Assembly (NCBI RefSeq): GCF_019511445.1
Contig: NZ_JAEUAN010000008.1
Span: forward strand, 165,754 to 229,753
Direction of reading: 5' to 3'
DNA length: 64,000 nt
Source of the DNA: Aliirhizobium wenxiniae
GTDB taxonomy: Bacteria; Pseudomonadota; Alphaproteobacteria; Rhizobiales; Rhizobiaceae
The position numbers and the translations under genes are program-made. This document shows positions 10,009-20,115 of this stretch, one piece after another; within the stretch, counting starts at the first letter, position 1; every line of letters begins with the position of its first letter. The notes beneath the pieces are model-generated. The model searched no databases. It was given only the letters and a program-made list of their open reading frames with translations, and had not been told where the DNA came from.

Positions 10009-10484
10009 GAAATTTACTTCCGCGATACAATCTGCTGCCAGGATTATATCGGAAGCAATTTCTCTTCAATATTTCCACCTATAGCCATATTCCTTAGTAT
10101 TATTGCGAAAAATTGATCGCAAACCGACGAAACGTCCGTTTGGATGCGATTGAAATGACCTTTCCCACCCATTTTATATTTCTGCAAAGCCAAACCTACT
10201 CCAAATGGATAGTTTGATATCGATGCCCGGAAAGAAGATATTCTTCGCGATTTCAAATCTCGGCGTGAAAGGTGATTTACGAAATGAGCCACGCCGGACA
10301 CTGGCCAACACTAGATTGAAGACGCGACCGAGGCCTGAACCTGTTTCCACGCCGATAAGAGCGTAATCGGCATCCAGAGGTTCACGGGACGCTCAGTACC
10401 GAAGTGATGACATCGCCAGTTCTCAGTAAGATTGCGCGCCTTTTTTGAAGGCCTCAGACACGCCCTTAACAGTTGGAACCTAAT
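10009..10484. other. Divergent intergenic region between wecG unit and GT4
   Basis: This 476-base, AT-richer stretch separates two divergent glycan genes and must hold the control region for both. Apart from the -10 candidate at 10043-10048 I see no clear site. A weak hairpin (gcctt/aaggc) lies near 10440-10456. No reading frame in it looks coding. Confidence 0.4.
10043..10071 (-). promoter_or_regulatory. Candidate sigma-70 promoter for the wecG-wbaP-uxs unit
   Basis: On the minus strand a perfect -10 hexamer TATAAT (10043-10048) lies about 35 bases upstream of the ATG at 10008. A weak -35 candidate TATTGA (10066-10071) is spaced by 17 bases; TTGAAG at 10064-10069 is the alternative at 15 bases. 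The call rests on sequence match alone. Confidence 0.4.
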
Positions 10485-11765
10485 ATGATGCGTGTACTGA
10501 TTTCAGCCTATGCATGCGAACCCGATGCAGGATCCGAGATGGCGAAGGGCTGGAATTTCGCCTGCGCGCTCGCTCTTCAGGGACATGACGTTACCGTTCT
10601 TACATGCGGCAGCCATCACCGTCATGCAATCGAGCGTTACTGCATTGATCATCGTCTACCTGGCCAAATGAACTTCGTCTGGCATGATGTTCCTGGTCGA
10701 GCAGGCCCAGGATACCAGAAAGCTGAAAAGATCCGTCAACATTATTACATGTGGCAGGTAACGGCTCGCAAATTGGTTGCCAGGCTGAACGCCGAGCGAC
10801 CGTTCGACGTGATTCATCATCTGACATGGACGGTTCTACGCTGGCCTTCGTTTTTGGGCGGTCTTGGTCCTCGTTTCGTTTTTGGGCCGGTTGGAGGAGG
10901 AGAAACAACGCCATGGCGGCTAAGACAGGGCTTTCCCAGCCGTGGATGGAAAATCGAAATACAGCGCGATATTCTCAATATCTGCAGCCGGTTCGATCCC
11001 ATGGTGCTGTACTGCCTATACAAAGCCGACGCGATCCTTGTAACCGACCATGCCACCCTCCGCCATGTGCCGATATGGTGGCACAAGAAGACGTCTCTGG
11101 TGGCGGATATCTATGCACCGAGCGTTGCCGGACCGCCCTCACAAGTCGATACGGAAGGATCGAAGGCACCTTCGATCCTGTTTGCAGGACGCCTTGAATA
11201 TTGGAAGGGTGTACAGTTGGCTCTGGGAGCTTTGGCAAGGCTGCGTACGGAGATTCCCGACCTTTCTTTTACGATTGCCGGCGAAGGCCCGGAGGAAGGC
11301 TATCTGCGCAAGATCGCGGCCGAACTCGGAATAGAGGAGCGGGTGAAATTTAGAGGAAAGCTGCCTTACGGCGAGTTGCACCAACTCTACCTGACGCATG
11401 AACTATTCGTGTTCCCAAGCCTTCATGATTCTGCAGCTCAGGTGATCGGAGAGGCAATGGCCCACGGCCTGCCTGTTGTCTGCCTGGATTTGGGAGGCTC
11501 GGGGCTGGCAATCAATCCGGATTGTGGCCTTGTGGTTTCAACCAAAGGACAGGATACCAAGGCTGTGGAGCAGCAACTTGCCACCGCCATTGCGCGCGTC
11601 ATCAAGGACAAAAATCATCTGGCGCGGCTGAAGAAAGGCGTGATGGAGCGAGCTGGCAGCTTCAGCCATCAGCAACGCGCACATCGAATGGTAGAGCAAT
11701 TCTACAAGCCGCCTTCTTTGGATTCGGCCTTTTTGGCAAGGCCGTCGGCATCACTGAAGCGTTGA
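10485..11765 (+). CDS. Glycosyltransferase family 4
   Basis: The protein of about 426 residues has the N-terminal LISAYACEPDAGSE...GWNFA block seen in a GT4 group of exopolysaccharide transferases. Its C-terminal half has the GT-B donor site: SILFAGRLEYWKGVQLAL, VKFRGKLP, and the E-x7-E region DSAAQVIGEAMAHGLPVV. GT4 enzymes are retaining and use nucleotide sugars. The in-frame TTG at 10473 could also start, but the ATG at 10485 brings the start to the conserved block. It ends 3 bases before the convergent beta-helix gene. Confidence 0.9.
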   Translation: MMRVLISAYACEPDAGSEMAKGWNFACALALQGHDVTVLTCGSHHRHAIERYCIDHRLPGQMNFVWHDVPGRAGPGYQKAEKIRQHYYMWQVTARKLVARLNAERPFDVIHHLTWTVLRWPSFLGGLGPRFVFGPVGGGETTPWRLRQGFPSRGWKIEIQRDILNICSRFDPMVLYCLYKADAILVTDHATLRHVPIWWHKKTSLVADIYAPSVAGPPSQVDTEGSKAPSILFAGRLEYWKGVQLALGALARLRTEIPDLSFTIAGEGPEEGYLRKIAAELGIEERVKFRGKLPYGELHQLYLTHELFVFPSLHDSAAQVIGEAMAHGLPVVCLDLGGSGLAINPDCGLVVSTKGQDTKAVEQQLATAIARVIKDKNHLARLKKGVMERAGSFSHQQRAHRMVEQFYKPPSLDSAFLARPSASLKR

Positions 11766-11768
11766 CGA

Positions 11769-13895
11769 TCAATCTGGACGTTCGACCGTGCTACCCGTGT
11801 CCAGCCCCGTCCTTTCGAGATCATACAGACTTCCATACTCTCCCCCAGGCATTGAGCCAGGGCTTACCCTGAAGCTTCGATCGTTTAGTTTGCCGATATA
11901 GCGATTGCGAGCGAATTGGACATATCTGGACTGGTGAGACGGAGCGTAAACGTAAGCTGCAAGCCCCTCACGGTTATCGACCGAGACCGTATTGTCCTCT
12001 ATGCGGTTTGGGTTTGCCCAATCCGGTCGCCATCCCCTGCCGGTTCCATCATCAACGCGAAAGGCCGCGCCTGAGCCATTCCTGATCTGGTTTCCCGTGA
12101 CCAGATTACTCCAGCCGCCATTGATGCCGATCGCAGCAACATTGCCCGAGAGCGTGTTATTTTCGATGCGCACGCCGCTCGCCCGGCCATCGGTATAAAT
12201 TGCCCAACTGATCGGACTGGGCCATTCGGAGATGTCTTCATAACCAGGAGGCCAGAATGTCCCATCGGCCCGGTTCATCAGATGCCCCGTGCCGGTTACC
12301 AGATTGTTGCGAATGCTACTGTTCAGCGGGTCCCCCTGCACGCCCATCATCTTGATGGCGGCGCCGTCTGCTGTTTGCTGATTGGCATTGCGGATCACGT
12401 TTTTTTCGATAACAGCGTCATACACGGCATCCTCGAGCCCCCAGATCGAGCCTCCTGCGATCCCGAACTGAGCGGTATTTTCGATGACGTTGTCAGCGAT
12501 CCTGATATCATTGCCTGCCTGGAACCATATGCCGGCGGTTTCAAAAAAGACCTTTCCGATATCGGAGATCTTGTTTGACAGGATCTTGCCTCCGTTCGAT
12601 TTTCCGGGACTACCCCAATCCTTGCCCATATAGATCCCGTTACCGGCAGTGTTGCTAATAGTGTTGTTGGCAATAAGGACATTGTTGCTCTCCGACACAT
12701 GGATGCCGACACCGACATTGGTAACAACATTGCCTAAGAGCTTAACATTGTCGGAATGCTCCAGTCTGATGGCGCCATAACCTCTTGTCTCGGTATAAAA
12801 CTTGCCGCTTCCATCGGGCGCTCCATCGCGAAGCGACAAGCCTGCCACCACCATCCCATCAGCGTCTTCCAGCTTGAAGAATGTCGGCAAAATCCCCGCG
12901 ATCATATGAGGTCCGGGCGGATTTCGATCAGCGGAAATGTAAGTTAGCTGGCCACCTTGATGATCGTACCACCATTCCCCTGCCGCATCGAGGAAGGCTT
13001 TGGCGCCGGCCAGGAAGTAGCGACTGCCTTCGGAGGTGAAGAAATGGCCGGTCCCTCCGGTCCGGACGGTGTGTGTCGCAGCTTCGATAATATCGACGGG
13101 CAGCGTATCGCTGCCCCATTGAGTGCCAGGCTGGTTGCCGCCGACAATGTGAGCGACCAGCCCAGCGGTATCGTCTAACGGGGGAAGATCCCCGGGATGA
13201 TAGCAAAACCGGGTATTACCTTCCCAGACATCGATGGGCGGCTCGCACTTGGCGGCAAACAACCATCCCTTGCGCTTGTCGCCGTCAGAAGGCGCATTCG
13301 GAAACCGTGCCTGAGGTTGAACCGTCCCGTTGACGATGAGGTTACCCACGCTCACATCCGGGGGAAGCTTCAGCGGTGCAGTCCACCGGCCATCAGCCAG
13401 TATTGTCCAGTCCCGCATCCGCAAGCCCCCATGTAAAACCGGGCTTTCATTACACTTTGCCGCGACAATCAAACCCGCATCGCGCTGATCGAAAACAATT
13501 GCCTGAGGCAGGTAATAGTCTCCCCCGGCTATTGCGATCGTGCTTTGGCCACTTGCCATCCGCGCCGCATCCCGCGCAAATTCGATCCTGGCAAAAGGGC
13601 CATCGGTCCGCTGAGCGTTCGGCATGGAAAGGCGTCCGCTCCAAGCATCGTCTCCGTCAGGAGAGACGTAGAAAACTGTTCGATCGGTGGGTTTGGAGCC
13701 AGCATTGGTCAAGATTGTGCGGCCAAGCTTGGCCGGCGATGTCGGCAGTGACGCGTCAACGCACGTCTCTCGGCTGACATTCGGTTGCAACGGATTGGGC
13801 TCATCTTGGTCCGATCTTGATGAGGCAATATGGCTCGACTGCAGGGTAAAAGCAGCGAGCGCTATGCAGGAAATCAGCCTGGTCGCGGAACTCAT
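11769..13895 (-). CDS. Secreted right-handed parallel beta-helix repeat protein (possible polysaccharide lyase or hydrolase)
   Basis: The 708-residue product starts with a signal peptide (MSSATRLISCIALAAFTL). The block VFYVSPDGDDAWSG follows, the usual start of secreted beta-helix enzymes. Residues of roughly 400-620 hold a run of helix rungs: NVVTNVGVGIHVSES, NNTISNTAGNGIYM, NVIENTAQFGI and ENNTLSGNVAAIGI. This fold is shared by pectate lyases, C5-epimerases and glycoside hydrolases, so the reaction cannot be fixed. I moved the start to ATG 13895 because the upstream part of the frame lacks coding character. Lying inside the glycan locus, it may trim, release or modify the exported polymer. 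Confidence 0.85.
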   Translation of the reverse strand: MSSATRLISCIALAAFTLQSSHIASSRSDQDEPNPLQPNVSRETCVDASLPTSPAKLGRTILTNAGSKPTDRTVFYVSPDGDDAWSGRLSMPNAQRTDGPFARIEFARDAARMASGQSTIAIAGGDYYLPQAIVFDQRDAGLIVAAKCNESPVLHGGLRMRDWTILADGRWTAPLKLPPDVSVGNLIVNGTVQPQARFPNAPSDGDKRKGWLFAAKCEPPIDVWEGNTRFCYHPGDLPPLDDTAGLVAHIVGGNQPGTQWGSDTLPVDIIEAATHTVRTGGTGHFFTSEGSRYFLAGAKAFLDAAGEWWYDHQGGQLTYISADRNPPGPHMIAGILPTFFKLEDADGMVVAGLSLRDGAPDGSGKFYTETRGYGAIRLEHSDNVKLLGNVVTNVGVGIHVSESNNVLIANNTISNTAGNGIYMGKDWGSPGKSNGGKILSNKISDIGKVFFETAGIWFQAGNDIRIADNVIENTAQFGIAGGSIWGLEDAVYDAVIEKNVIRNANQQTADGAAIKMMGVQGDPLNSSIRNNLVTGTGHLMNRADGTFWPPGYEDISEWPSPISWAIYTDGRASGVRIENNTLSGNVAAIGINGGWSNLVTGNQIRNGSGAAFRVDDGTGRGWRPDWANPNRIEDNTVSVDNREGLAAYVYAPSHQSRYVQFARNRYIGKLNDRSFRVSPGSMPGGEYGSLYDLERTGLDTGSTVERPD

Positions 13896-14426
13896 GAGAT
13901 ATGCGCACCTCTGATCGAGTGTTCTTTCCAGCGCATCTGGTTTCAGCGAACGAGCGGCGCAAAATTGGCGACACATGAGGATAGCCACACGCGACCGAGC
14001 TAGGCCACGAACCGGAAAACCAGAATACGCAACGATAACGGCCAGCGTTGCAGCCTGCGCTTTGCTTCGAAGCACTAGCCAGATGGCGCACCTGACAATC
14101 AACTCCTGCAAACGAAGAACGGATTACACCGAATGTCTTAGTGGCAATCGAAAGTGCCGGTGACCTTACTCCCTTGGGAGATACCTGCTTCCCAAGGAGG
14201 AGGAACGACCAAAGCGGCCTGCCCATAAGAGCAGGTTATGTGGCCAGGCATTCGAAGGTAATTTGTCGACGAATGAGCCGGCTGAGAGACAGGGCAAAGG
14301 ATGATCCCTGAACCACCGTGGCGTTTCAACCCAAGGAGATAGGAAGCGCCTTAGCCAAATGGACAAGTACTCGCATTTTCGGCTTTGCCGACCACAAGCT
14401 GAGCCCAGCGACCTTTTGAGAGTGTC
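13896..14426. other. Divergent intergenic region between beta-helix gene and GT2
   Basis: This 531-base stretch has no frame that looks coding. Near 14170-14200 there are nested inverted repeats made of cttggga/tcccaag, with a small palindrome ctcccttgggag at the left. These could be a regulatory site or RNA hairpin for the rightward GT2-GT4-GT4-BY-kinase unit. No clear promoter hexamers were found. Confidence 0.35.
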
Positions 14427-15377
14427 ATGACGCGACCGGCCATCAGTGTTCTCATCAATAATTACAACTACGGCCGCTTTATTGGACGCGCGATTGACAG
14501 TGCGCTGGCACAGAAAGGGCCGCTTGCAGAGATCATTGTGGTGGATGACGGCTCCAGCGACCAGTCCCGCGCGCTGCTTGAACCTTACAGGGATCGGGTC
14601 ACCCTGATTTTCCAGGAAAACAAAGGGCAAGCCGCAGCGATCAATGCTGCCGTCAGGGCAAGCGCGGGGGACATCCTCTGTTTCCTGGACGCCGACGACT
14701 GGTGGGGGCCTGAAAAGCTGGCGTCAATTTCCGCCGTATTTAATGCGGATGCCGAGATTTCACTCGCCTATCATCGACTTCAGCCCACTTTCAGCGACGG
14801 AACACCTACCCTCAAGCCTATTCCCCGAACACTGTGTTCCGGCGATCTCTCGCGCTGGCTCAGCAGGTCCGCAGGCTGTTGGCCGTTTCCGATGACATCC
14901 GCCATCGCGGTTCGGCGAAATGCATGGAACGTGGCAGGCGACATCCCGGAGCAATTCAGAATATCCGCAGATTTCTGGCTTGCCGGAATCTATCCTTTCC
15001 TGGGGCGCGTGGCTGCACTGCCCGGTGCGCTTGGATTCTACAGGATCCATGACAACACATGGTACCGGCCGGTTGATGATGCGGCGATGTTGCGCAAGCG
15101 CATGGCGCATTGGGTCGCGACAGTTGATGTGATGAACCGGTTTCTGTCGTCCCACAACCCGCCTGCGACGCTGCGATTGGCGGATCACTATCCCTATCGG
15201 GTGGCATTGGCGCAGATGGAGGGGGGGGATCTCCGGACCCGCTTTCAACTTGTCATGCGAGGTCTTGCTTTCGCCGGCGAACCGAACCTGATGAGACGCA
15301 TGCGTGACGCGCTACGCGCAGCCTACAGCCTGCCTCGCCGCGGCAAGCAACTTGGATGGGCGGAGGATGTGCAATGA
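14427..15377 (+). CDS. Glycosyltransferase family 2
   Basis: The 316-residue protein begins directly with a GT-A fold (ISVLINNYNYGRFIGRAIDSAL), followed by IIVVDDGSSDQS, GQAAAINAAV and the acidic metal site LCFLDADDWW. This is a soluble or peripheral inverting transferase. It heads a rightward run of four genes that overlap at their ends. The ATG at 14427 is the first start of the frame and places the fold at residue 5. Donor and acceptor are not known. Confidence 0.9.
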   Translation: MTRPAISVLINNYNYGRFIGRAIDSALAQKGPLAEIIVVDDGSSDQSRALLEPYRDRVTLIFQENKGQAAAINAAVRASAGDILCFLDADDWWGPEKLASISAVFNADAEISLAYHRLQPTFSDGTPTLKPIPRTLCSGDLSRWLSRSAGCWPFPMTSAIAVRRNAWNVAGDIPEQFRISADFWLAGIYPFLGRVAALPGALGFYRIHDNTWYRPVDDAAMLRKRMAHWVATVDVMNRFLSSHNPPATLRLADHYPYRVALAQMEGGDLRTRFQLVMRGLAFAGEPNLMRRMRDALRAAYSLPRRGKQLGWAEDVQ

Positions 15378-16477
15378 AGGCGCTGCTTCTGGCCTCCGAG
15401 CTGGAGGACTACACGATCTCCTTTGCAAGCGGCCTCGCCCAGCATTTGAACGTCGTTTTGGCCGTCCCTCGCCGGCGTTACGGGCATCTCGCATCCTGGT
15501 TCGACCCGGCGGTCGATCTGCGCCTCCTGGAGTGGCCAAGACACCGGTCACTACTGAACCCATGGTTCCTGCGAGGGCTCACCCGGCTGATCAGGCAGGA
15601 GCAGCCCGACCTCGTCCATCTTTTGAGCAATAGTACGATTTGGCTGAATTTTGCTGTGCCGTTCTGGCGCTCGATCCCCCTGGTAACCACCATCCACGAT
15701 GTGGATGTGCATCCCGGAGACAGCGATACACGCACTCTGCCAGCTTGGGCGCCAAGATTGATGGTGCGACAGTCGCCGCATATCGTTGTGCATGGGGAGG
15801 GCCTGAGGCAATTGGTGCTTGAGCGCTTCTCAAAGTCGGCTAACAACGTCCATATTCTCTCCCATCCGGCCATTCCGCGCTATGCTGAACTGGCTCAACG
15901 ACAGAAAATGGCGCCATGTCGAGCAGATGGGGTTATACGGGTTCTGCTGTTCGGGCGAATTTTCGCCTACAAGGGTCTTGAGCATCTGGTGCGTGCCGAG
16001 GCTCTCCTGAAGGGCTGCTCTCCCGATCTGCGCTTTATCATCGCGGGTCGCGGCGACGACCCTTGGATCTATCGGCCACTCATGGGCGATCCGCGCCGCT
16101 ATGATATCCGCAATCGGTATATCGAAGACGCGGAAGTCGCTCAGCTTTTCCTGGATACGGATATCGTGGTGCTCCCATATACGGAAGCCTCACAAAGTGG
16201 GGTTCTCAATGTGGCTGCCGCGTTCGGCAAGCCAGTTATCGTAACCGACGTTGGCGAATTACCATCCACAGTCCTTTCCAACGAACTAGGGCTCGTGGTT
16301 CCGTCAGGGGATGGCGAGAGCCTGTCTCGAGCTATCCTGTCCTTGGCGCAAGACAGCGAGCTACGCTGCAAGCTTGGGGCAAACGCGCTCGTCTGGTCAC
16401 ATGGAGCCAATTCACCAAAGCAGGTCGGGGCACAAGCTGCGGACCTTTACCGCAAGGTGACGAAAACATGCAGGTAA
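15374..16477 (+). CDS. Glycosyltransferase family 4
   Basis: The 367-residue protein has a GT-B layout. The N-terminal half holds a short His/Asp motif (TTIHDVDVHPGD). The C-terminal half holds RVLLFGRIFAYKGLEHLV, RFIIAGRGDD and the donor block SQSGVLNVAAAFGKPVIVTDVG. The start ATG overlaps the stop of the GT2 gene as ATGA, which decides it against an upstream in-frame codon. Together with the next GT4 it would add successive sugars to the lipid-linked repeat. Confidence 0.9.
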   Translation: MKALLLASELEDYTISFASGLAQHLNVVLAVPRRRYGHLASWFDPAVDLRLLEWPRHRSLLNPWFLRGLTRLIRQEQPDLVHLLSNSTIWLNFAVPFWRSIPLVTTIHDVDVHPGDSDTRTLPAWAPRLMVRQSPHIVVHGEGLRQLVLERFSKSANNVHILSHPAIPRYAELAQRQKMAPCRADGVIRVLLFGRIFAYKGLEHLVRAEALLKGCSPDLRFIIAGRGDDPWIYRPLMGDPRRYDIRNRYIEDAEVAQLFLDTDIVVLPYTEASQSGVLNVAAAFGKPVIVTDVGELPSTVLSNELGLVVPSGDGESLSRAILSLAQDSELRCKLGANALVWSHGANSPKQVGAQAADLYRKVTKTCR

Positions 16478-17625
16478 ATGTGCTTTCCCAGGCAGACCGC
16501 ATAGTATCGGCACCCACCTCGTCCGTTCGCCATTATGTGCCGGGAGGATGTGAAAGTGGTGGTGGCATCGGCAGGCTGGTCGGTTACATATCGCATGCGG
16601 CGAAGGATACTGACCGCAAACATCTGGTAACGGACACGCGGGGGCTGGCATGGTCGTTTACGACATCGCCAGCACGTCTGCTGGCCGCAATATTCGCAAT
16701 GGCCAAAGATCGCGTCGCGGTTCCTGACCGCATACATCACATCCATGTCGCCGGTCGCGGCAGCACTTCACGGAAACTGATCCTAACGGGGGTCGCCCGT
16801 TTTCTCGGATGTCGTCACATACTTCATCTGCACGACTACGACTATGCGCACGACTTTTCTCAGCGCACGCCAAGACAGCAGGCGCACATACGCAGAATGT
16901 TCCGAAGCGCTGATCATGTCGTTGTATTGGGGCACCGTGATCATCTCACGCTGACACGGGATCTAGGCGTTGATCCACGACGCATCGCAGTTATCCGCAA
17001 CTGTGTCCCGGACCCCAAGAACCGTATTGTTCAGGTCCTCAAACAACGGCATGAAAATCCGCCGCTCATTATTTTTCTCGGACGGCTGAGTGAGCGTAAA
17101 GGCGTAAGGGAGCTTCTCCTTGCGCTGAGCCAGCCAGTCATGAAGGCGCTTCGTTGGAAAGCCATTATTGCCGGTGACGGTCCCGTCGAAGACTATCGAA
17201 ATCAGGCAGAAGCCCTGGCGCTCGCGGACGTCGTGGAAATGCCGGGTTGGCTTGGTGCCGATGAAACGCGGGCCTTGTGCTCGCGGGCAGATATTCTGGT
17301 TCTGCCCTCCCATGCCGAAGGCCTGGCAATGGCGGTCATCGAAGGACTTGCTCATGGGCTCGCGGTGGTGACAACCCGTGTCGGCGCGCATGAAGAGGTG
17401 ATCTGCGACGGTGACACCGGCGTCTTTGTACCGGTCGGGGACAAGGACGCACTAGCAACGGCATTGGCAAACTTAGTCCAGGACAAAGAACAACGCCGCC
17501 GATTGTCCGCCCGAGGGCGCCTTCATTATCTCAATCATTTCAGCATGAAGACCTACATGCTTTCGCTTGAAAACTTATACGACACCGTCTCTGCGCAACC
17601 TCAAACTTCCGTCGGTGCCCCATGA
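16468..17625 (+). CDS. Glycosyltransferase family 4
   Basis: The 385-residue GT-B protein has an N-terminal glycine-rich acceptor-side block (GGCESGGGIGRLVGYI), then HILHLHDYDYAHDF, LIIFLGRLSERKGVRELL, AIIAGDGPVEDY and the donor site block PSHAEGLAMAVIEGLAHGLAVVTT with its E-x7-E pair. It overlaps the previous gene by 10 bases and the next by 4, so all four genes of the run should be co-translated. The acceptor is unknown. Confidence 0.9.
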   Translation: MQVNVLSQADRIVSAPTSSVRHYVPGGCESGGGIGRLVGYISHAAKDTDRKHLVTDTRGLAWSFTTSPARLLAAIFAMAKDRVAVPDRIHHIHVAGRGSTSRKLILTGVARFLGCRHILHLHDYDYAHDFSQRTPRQQAHIRRMFRSADHVVVLGHRDHLTLTRDLGVDPRRIAVIRNCVPDPKNRIVQVLKQRHENPPLIIFLGRLSERKGVRELLLALSQPVMKALRWKAIIAGDGPVEDYRNQAEALALADVVEMPGWLGADETRALCSRADILVLPSHAEGLAMAVIEGLAHGLAVVTTRVGAHEEVICDGDTGVFVPVGDKDALATALANLVQDKEQRRRLSARGRLHYLNHFSMKTYMLSLENLYDTVSAQPQTSVGAP

Positions 17626-19796
17626 CGATCACGACGCTGCCGATAGACCGCAACAGGTCATTGTCGACCATGCGGTATGATCCGCTCCTTCAAAGCCATG
17701 AGGCGGCCGATGACTTCGATCTGATGGCCGGTGTCCGCCTCATCCGCCGAAGGATCCTGTTGATAATCGCGCTCTCTATACTGCTGATAGCTGCTGCATT
17801 TCCCTTCATTCGGGGAATGCTCCCGACCTATTATGCCGAGTCCCGACTGATGATCCACTCACCTCTGTCGGCATCGCTCGCCACGGATGTGTCAGACCGT
17901 ACAGGCTGGTTCGACATTACGGCTGAAACCGAAAGGCTCCTGTCGAGAAGCACAGCGGAACGGGTCATCCGTGATCTTCAACTCACCGAACGGCCGGAAT
18001 TTAATCCGGCATTGCGGAAAACCTCGCTCATTGACAGTTTGCGGGGCATTTTGAGAAATCCGACCGGCAGCGAGATAGCCCCCTTGCCGCAGCCATCCGG
18101 GCTCGATGGTATAGTCCTCGAATATTACCGGGCGTTACGCATCCAGCGCGATGGTCAGGCGAACGTCATCAGGATTGGATTTTCGTCCCGCGAACCAGCG
18201 TTGGCAGCGGCAGTCCCGAATTACCTGATCAGTATCTATAGCGACGAGCGGCAAGACCGACTTCGCATTCGTTTGGACGCAGCAGAAAAATGGGTTCAGC
18301 AGCGCATAGGCGAACAGCAGGATCGTGTCACCGCGGCGCGCGAAAGCGTTGATCGATATCGAAGCACAATGGGCTCGGTGTTGGAGGATGATGCCAAGGG
18401 CACAACGGCGACAATGATTGCGGCTTTGAGTGATCGAAGATCGAAACTTGATCTGGCCAGAGCGCAGACACGCCTTACAATTTCTCATCTGGAAATTGGA
18501 GGCGCGGCATCGCTCGCCGTGGAGGGGGCACCCATTCCGGAAAGCCTTGGCGAAATGCAACGCGACCTTGCAGCTCAACAAAGGGATCTGGACCGAATTC
18601 TCGAGGTCTACGGCGAGACAGCTCAAGCTGTCATCGACCTGCGAGCGCGGCTGGCAAGAGCGCGCGCGGACTTAAATGTTGCAACGGGTCGATATCTCGA
18701 AACGCTGCGCGTCACGCTGAATGATCTTGACCGCGAAGATACCGAAATCCAGCTGGCATTGGCGGCCGCTCAATCGCAGAGAGCACGCAATCTAGAGGCT
18801 CAAGCCGAAGCCGTGCGACTGGAACGTTCGGTGGAAAAAGAGCAATTGGCAATAGATAAGATCGAGGATCAGCGCCGCATGCTTGCTGATCAGGCCCGTT
18901 CACCAGGAGCCGAAATCGAATTGTTGTCGCCGGCAACGACTCCGCTTGCACCGCAGGGGCGCGGCCGCCTGTTCTATTTTGTCGGCGCTCTCATCGCATC
19001 AGTTTGTTTCGCGGTTACCATCGCGTTTGTCGTCGAGATGCTGGATAAAACCGTCCGCAGTTTCGATCAGATATCCGGCATCAGCCACATCACGCCGCTC
19101 GGGCTTGTACCGCGTCTGCGGCGCAAGGAGCGGTCGCAACAGCTGAACCGGACGCGAGGCGGCAGGTTCGATGACGCTATCCAAACACTCATAGCTTCGC
19201 TCAAGCAATCCTGTGGTGGAAAGCTGCCCGGGAGCATCGTCGTGACGTCATCACTGAAGGGCGAAGGCAAATCGACGATCGCCAGGTCACTTGCGATCGA
19301 AATTGCGGAAAGCGGGGTTGGCGTCATTCTCGTCGATGGTAATCTTCGAAACGGCAATCTTTTTTCGGCGTTCAATTCCGATCAGGTGCACGGATTGAAT
19401 GAATTCGTTAGACGCAAAACAAGACTTGCTGACATCGTACATCATCACGCTCCGACGGGAATCGATTTCATTCCGGCCGGAACGCCAGATCTCTATCGAC
19501 GCGCATATCTGGCTGACATTTCAGAAATCATCGAGATGGCGCGTCTTAAAGGTCAAATCATCATATTCGACAGTGCCTCCGCGCTGAATTCGACCGACAC
19601 AATGCATCTTACAGGCTTGGTAGAGCGAACGATCCTGGTTGTGCGCTGGGCAAGAACGACGCGCAGAATAGTCGAAATCTGCGTCCGGCATCTTCGCGGA
19701 GCGGGCGGCGCAGATGTTCTCGTCGCCATCAATAACGTCAATCCCAAGCGACATGCGATGTACGGTTTCACCGATGCAAACCTGATTGTCGCCTGA
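17622..19796 (+). CDS. Wzz/BY-kinase polysaccharide co-polymerase (ExoP-like), degenerate kinase motifs
   Basis: The 724-residue protein has a Wzz domain between two membrane segments (around residues 46-65 and 450-470). The periplasmic part holds long coiled coils (about 210-430). A C-terminal P-loop ATPase follows, with Walker A SSLKGEGKST and Walker B IIIFDSAS. Such proteins control chain length and export of exopolysaccharide. The Walker A' motif reads ILVDGNLRNG where the family usually has a DAD-type core, and the C-terminus has only one Tyr (MYGF) rather than a Tyr cluster. Kinase activity or its regulation may therefore be altered. It closes the rightward run and overlaps the GT4 gene by ATGA. 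Confidence 0.9.
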   Translation: MTITTLPIDRNRSLSTMRYDPLLQSHEAADDFDLMAGVRLIRRRILLIIALSILLIAAAFPFIRGMLPTYYAESRLMIHSPLSASLATDVSDRTGWFDITAETERLLSRSTAERVIRDLQLTERPEFNPALRKTSLIDSLRGILRNPTGSEIAPLPQPSGLDGIVLEYYRALRIQRDGQANVIRIGFSSREPALAAAVPNYLISIYSDERQDRLRIRLDAAEKWVQQRIGEQQDRVTAARESVDRYRSTMGSVLEDDAKGTTATMIAALSDRRSKLDLARAQTRLTISHLEIGGAASLAVEGAPIPESLGEMQRDLAAQQRDLDRILEVYGETAQAVIDLRARLARARADLNVATGRYLETLRVTLNDLDREDTEIQLALAAAQSQRARNLEAQAEAVRLERSVEKEQLAIDKIEDQRRMLADQARSPGAEIELLSPATTPLAPQGRGRLFYFVGALIASVCFAVTIAFVVEMLDKTVRSFDQISGISHITPLGLVPRLRRKERSQQLNRTRGGRFDDAIQTLIASLKQSCGGKLPGSIVVTSSLKGEGKSTIARSLAIEIAESGVGVILVDGNLRNGNLFSAFNSDQVHGLNEFVRRKTRLADIVHHHAPTGIDFIPAGTPDLYRRAYLADISEIIEMARLKGQIIIFDSASALNSTDTMHLTGLVERTILVVRWARTTRRIVEICVRHLRGAGGADVLVAINNVNPKRHAMYGFTDANLIVA

Positions 19797-20115
19797 CTGA
19801 CGACGAGCAGGGCTCAGAGCCTGACCATATGATTTTTGACGCCCGCGATCTTGCTGCATGCTGCCGAGGAAACCTGGGATCGTGTCGTTGACAGCAACAG
19901 CGCCGGCTTGCGGTATCGTCCAGTCCTGGCTGCAAAAGCGGTGCGTTCTCGTCCTGTCTACATCTCTTAGGTCAGTTCCGCGAGGTGACAGATTGCACCT
20001 ATAATTCAGCAGAGCGATGGGCACCAAGTTCTACGTGCATCCGGCTTTAGACAATTTCCGGAGCCGACACCGGCTCGCTTGCTCAGCTAAATCATGGACA
20101 GGCTCTGGGGGAACT
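19797..20115. other. Intergenic region with candidate gmd promoter
   Basis: This 319-base stretch lies between the BY-kinase gene and gmd. A perfect TATAAT sits at 20000-20005 with a poor -35, and a TTGACA at 19888-19893 has a poor -10. Either could start gmd-fcl transcription separately from the genes upstream. Nothing in it looks coding. Confidence 0.35.
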
